A DNA stretch of 64,000 bases, taken from contig NZ_JSBW02000054.1 in assembly GCF_000772705.2 (NCBI RefSeq), positions 1-64,000 on the forward strand, given 5' to 3'. This document shows, piece by piece, positions 62,473 to 64,000 of the stretch. Position 1 is the first letter of the stretch, and each line of letters opens with the position of its first letter. Made by a program: the position numbers and the translations under genes. Below the pieces are notes generated by a model, which was not told the DNA's origin, ran no database searches, and worked only from the letters and a program-made list of their open reading frames with translations. Origin of the DNA: Xanthomonas vasicola (lineage in GTDB: Bacteria > Pseudomonadota > Gammaproteobacteria > Xanthomonadales > Xanthomonadaceae).

Positions 62473-62621
62473 AAGAGCGGCTAACAACACGTAGCGAGCA
62501 GCTGTCAGGTGGCCGCGGACGGCGCGCTCAGAACCGCAGTGTACGCGTGGTACATGCCAATTCCGAGCACCGGCCACGCCCGCTTGGCGGTGAGCGCAGT
62601 CGTGGTGTTAGCTGCACTAAA
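62473..62621. repeat. Palindromic repeat copy 7, end overlaps the lysR stop
   Basis: AGAGCGGCTAACAACACGTAG at the left is mirrored by GTCGTGGTGTTAGCTGCACT at the right; the centre is GTGTACGCGTGGTACATG. The right end overlaps the TAG stop (62617-62619) of the minus-strand LysR gene. The remaining bases of the 483-base gap after the diguanylate cyclase (62134-62472) show nothing I can assign. Confidence 0.85.
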
Positions 62622-63501
62622 CCCGCGCTTGATCCGCCTGCGCACGCAACAATGCGACAAACGCCTGCGCCGCGCGCGACAAGGTGCGCCCGCCATGCGT
62701 GACGCAACCCAGCTCGCGCGATAACGCCACATCGGCCAACGGCAACGCTACGATCTGATGGTCGATCATGCGCTCGGGCAACACGCTCCACGCCAAGCCC
62801 ACCGACACCAGCATCTTGATCGTTTCCAGATAATTGGTGGTCATGCGCAAACTCGGTGCCAGGCCGCGTTCGGCAAATAGATTGGCGACGATGCGATGAG
62901 TGAACGTGCCCGGATCCGGTAAGACCGCCGGGTGCGCAACCACATCGTCCAGCGACACCGCGCGCAGCGCTGCCAACGGGTGATCAGGCGCAACCACGAA
63001 CTGCAGGCGATCGTGCCAGATCGGCTGCGCACGCAGCGGCGCGCGCGTGTCGGGCGCCAGCGTGGTCACTGCCAGTTCCACCTCGCCACGCAGCACCGCG
63101 GCGTACGCCAATTCCGAATCCAGGAACTGGATGTCCAGTGCCGCCTGCGGATGTTGTGTTGCGAAACCGCGCAACAACGCAGGCAGACGGTGCAAGCCCA
63201 CATGGTGGCTGGTAGCCAGGCTCAAACGACCGCCAACCGCCGCGCCTAGATGCTCAAGCACGCGGCGGGTGTCCTGCAGCTCGGCCAGGATGCGTTGCGC
63301 GCGCGGCAACAGCGCCTGGCCGGCTTCGGTGAGCACCACTTGGCGGCCCAGGCGGTCGAACAGCCGCGCCGACAGTTGTGCCTCAAGCAGCGCGATGCGT
63401 TTGCTTACTGCCGGCTGGGTCAGGTGCAAGGCCTCACCGGCTGCGGAGAAGCTGCCGCTCTCGGCGATCGCCACGAACGCATTGAGGCTCGCCAGGTCCA
63501 T
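62617..63501 (-). CDS. LysR-family regulator divergent from leuC
   Basis: A 294-residue LysR regulator: HTH in LNAFVAIAESGSFSAAGEALHLTQPAVSKRIALLE, then a substrate domain (RLSLATSHHVGLHRLPALLRGF; TTNYLETIKMLVSVGLAWSVLPERMID). The divergent position against leuC, with a LysR-type box between the two, makes it the likely activator of the leuCD genes, responding to a leucine-pathway intermediate. Its stop codon lies inside a palindromic repeat. Confidence 0.88.
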   Translation of the reverse strand: MDLASLNAFVAIAESGSFSAAGEALHLTQPAVSKRIALLEAQLSARLFDRLGRQVVLTEAGQALLPRAQRILAELQDTRRVLEHLGAAVGGRLSLATSHHVGLHRLPALLRGFATQHPQAALDIQFLDSELAYAAVLRGEVELAVTTLAPDTRAPLRAQPIWHDRLQFVVAPDHPLAALRAVSLDDVVAHPAVLPDPGTFTHRIVANLFAERGLAPSLRMTTNYLETIKMLVSVGLAWSVLPERMIDHQIVALPLADVALSRELGCVTHGGRTLSRAAQAFVALLRAQADQARV

Positions 63502-63514
63502 AGGTATTCCTGAA

Positions 63515-63529
63515 ATTCATTTCTTGAAT
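63515..63529. promoter_or_regulatory. LysR-type operator between lysR and leuC
   Basis: ATTCATTTCTTGAAT is a perfect ATTCA-N5-TGAAT inverted repeat with T-N11-A spacing, the standard LysR box. It lies 14 bases from the lysR start and about 93 before leuC, with a further half site ATATGAAT at 63535-63542. Confidence 0.7.
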
Positions 63530-63621
63530 AAACAATATGAATTTGCGTAATCCAAGGCAAGCTCCTAGCATCGACCTCAGCCAGGTGGGCGCACCCACCA
63601 TCCGCCACTCGGATTGCCGCG

Positions 63622-64000
63622 ATGACTGCCAAAACCCTGTACGACAAGCTGTGGGAACTGCACGAGGTCACACGCCGTGACGATGGTTCGTCGTTGATCT
63701 ATATCGACCGCCACATCCTGCACGAAGTGACCTCGCCGCAAGCCTTCGAAGGCCTGCGCCTGGCCGGGCGCAAGCCGTGGCGCATCGACGCCAATATCGC
63801 CACGCCCGATCACAACGTGCCGACCACACGTGCAGAGCGCCAGGGCGGGCTGGAGTCGATTTCTGATGAGGTGTCGCGCCTGCAGGTGCAGACCTTGGAC
63901 GAGAACTGCGACGACTTCGGCATCCTCGAGTTCAAGATGAACGACGCGCGCCAGGGCATCGTGCATGTGGTCGGCCCGGAGCAGGGCGCCACCTTGCCGG
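63622..64000 (+). CDS. leuC: 3-isopropylmalate dehydratase large subunit LeuC, N-terminal part (cut by window edge)
   Basis: The first 126 codons of the aconitase-family enzyme that isomerises isopropylmalate in leucine synthesis. [38 protein letters not shown] and ATPDHNVPT are the invariant start of LeuC, with the substrate-contacting segment and DHNVPT present. The iron-sulfur cysteines lie to the right of the window. ATG at 63622 is the usual start. Confidence 0.95.
   Translation, partial: MTAKTLYDKLWELHEVTRRDDGSSLIYIDRHILHEVTSPQAFEGLRLAGRKPWRIDANIATPDHNVPTTRAERQGGLESISDEVSRLQVQTLDENCDDFGILEFKMNDARQGIVHVVGPEQGATLP

Noticed and set aside
1-64000. CRISPR arrays, tRNA or rRNA genes, prophage
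   Set aside because: No regularly spaced direct repeats, no cloverleaf-like sequences and no phage structural genes were seen in the window.

Overview
The window is a stretch of high-GC chromosome from a plant-associated gammaproteobacterium, almost certainly Xanthomonas. The evidence is the sucrose-utilisation locus suxB-suxA-suxC-suxR in the arrangement known from that genus, a glutaredoxin-rhodanese fusion, a PL4 rhamnogalacturonan lyase, TonB-dependent sugar uptake, an LPS inner-core cluster and an IS5-type element at the left edge. The species cannot be fixed from the sequence alone. I see no rRNA, tRNA, CRISPR array or prophage.

Layout. 0-0.1 kb: end of an IS5-family element. 0.4-16.8 kb: mostly housekeeping and secreted proteins (rhamnogalacturonan lyase, two coupled amidohydrolases of which one has lost its metal ligands, DUF924, a frameshifted secreted protein, Grx-HesB-like-rhodanese, NodB deacetylase, methyltransferase, alaA-SGNH hydrolase pair, rsgA-DUF1704 pair, DJ-1/PfpI protein). 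17.0-24.1 kb: the sux regulon, with two near-identical LacI-type operators between the divergent suxA and suxC genes.

24.4-46.4 kb is dominated by organic-acid uptake and sensing: CitMHS citrate transporter and an OprO/P porin facing a TctD/TctE two-component system with its own periplasmic binding protein; a LuxR-type response regulator; a LysR regulator, a ModA-like periplasmic protein and an MHS-family symporter that together look like a trans-aconitate module; a hybrid histidine kinase; a second OprO/P porin; DctA; and MaeB malic enzyme. A plausible joint role is capture of plant citrate, aconitate, malate and other C4/C6 acids and their entry into central metabolism.

46.7-64.0 kb: a GH92 alpha-mannosidase gene broken by a 1-base frameshift, then an envelope cluster (zinc-finger protein, GT4 glycosyltransferase, O-antigen ligase, LpxL-like acyltransferase, WaaA Kdo transferase, TolC, a Pcm-like methyltransferase, a TetR regulator), a large seven-propeller-type sensor diguanylate cyclase, and a LysR regulator divergent from leuC, which runs off the right edge.

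Two dispersed structural repeats lie between the genes. The first is a roughly 140-base, near full-length palindrome with ends related to GCTAACAAAACGTAGC; at least six copies of varying decay are present, and most sit within about 20 bases of a stop codon. The second is an inverted repeat built from GGGAATC-like units, one arm of which abuts the tctD start codon. Three genes (rsgA, the lpxL-like gene and the tetR gene) have a -10-like hexamer exactly six bases before the start codon, consistent with leaderless mRNAs.
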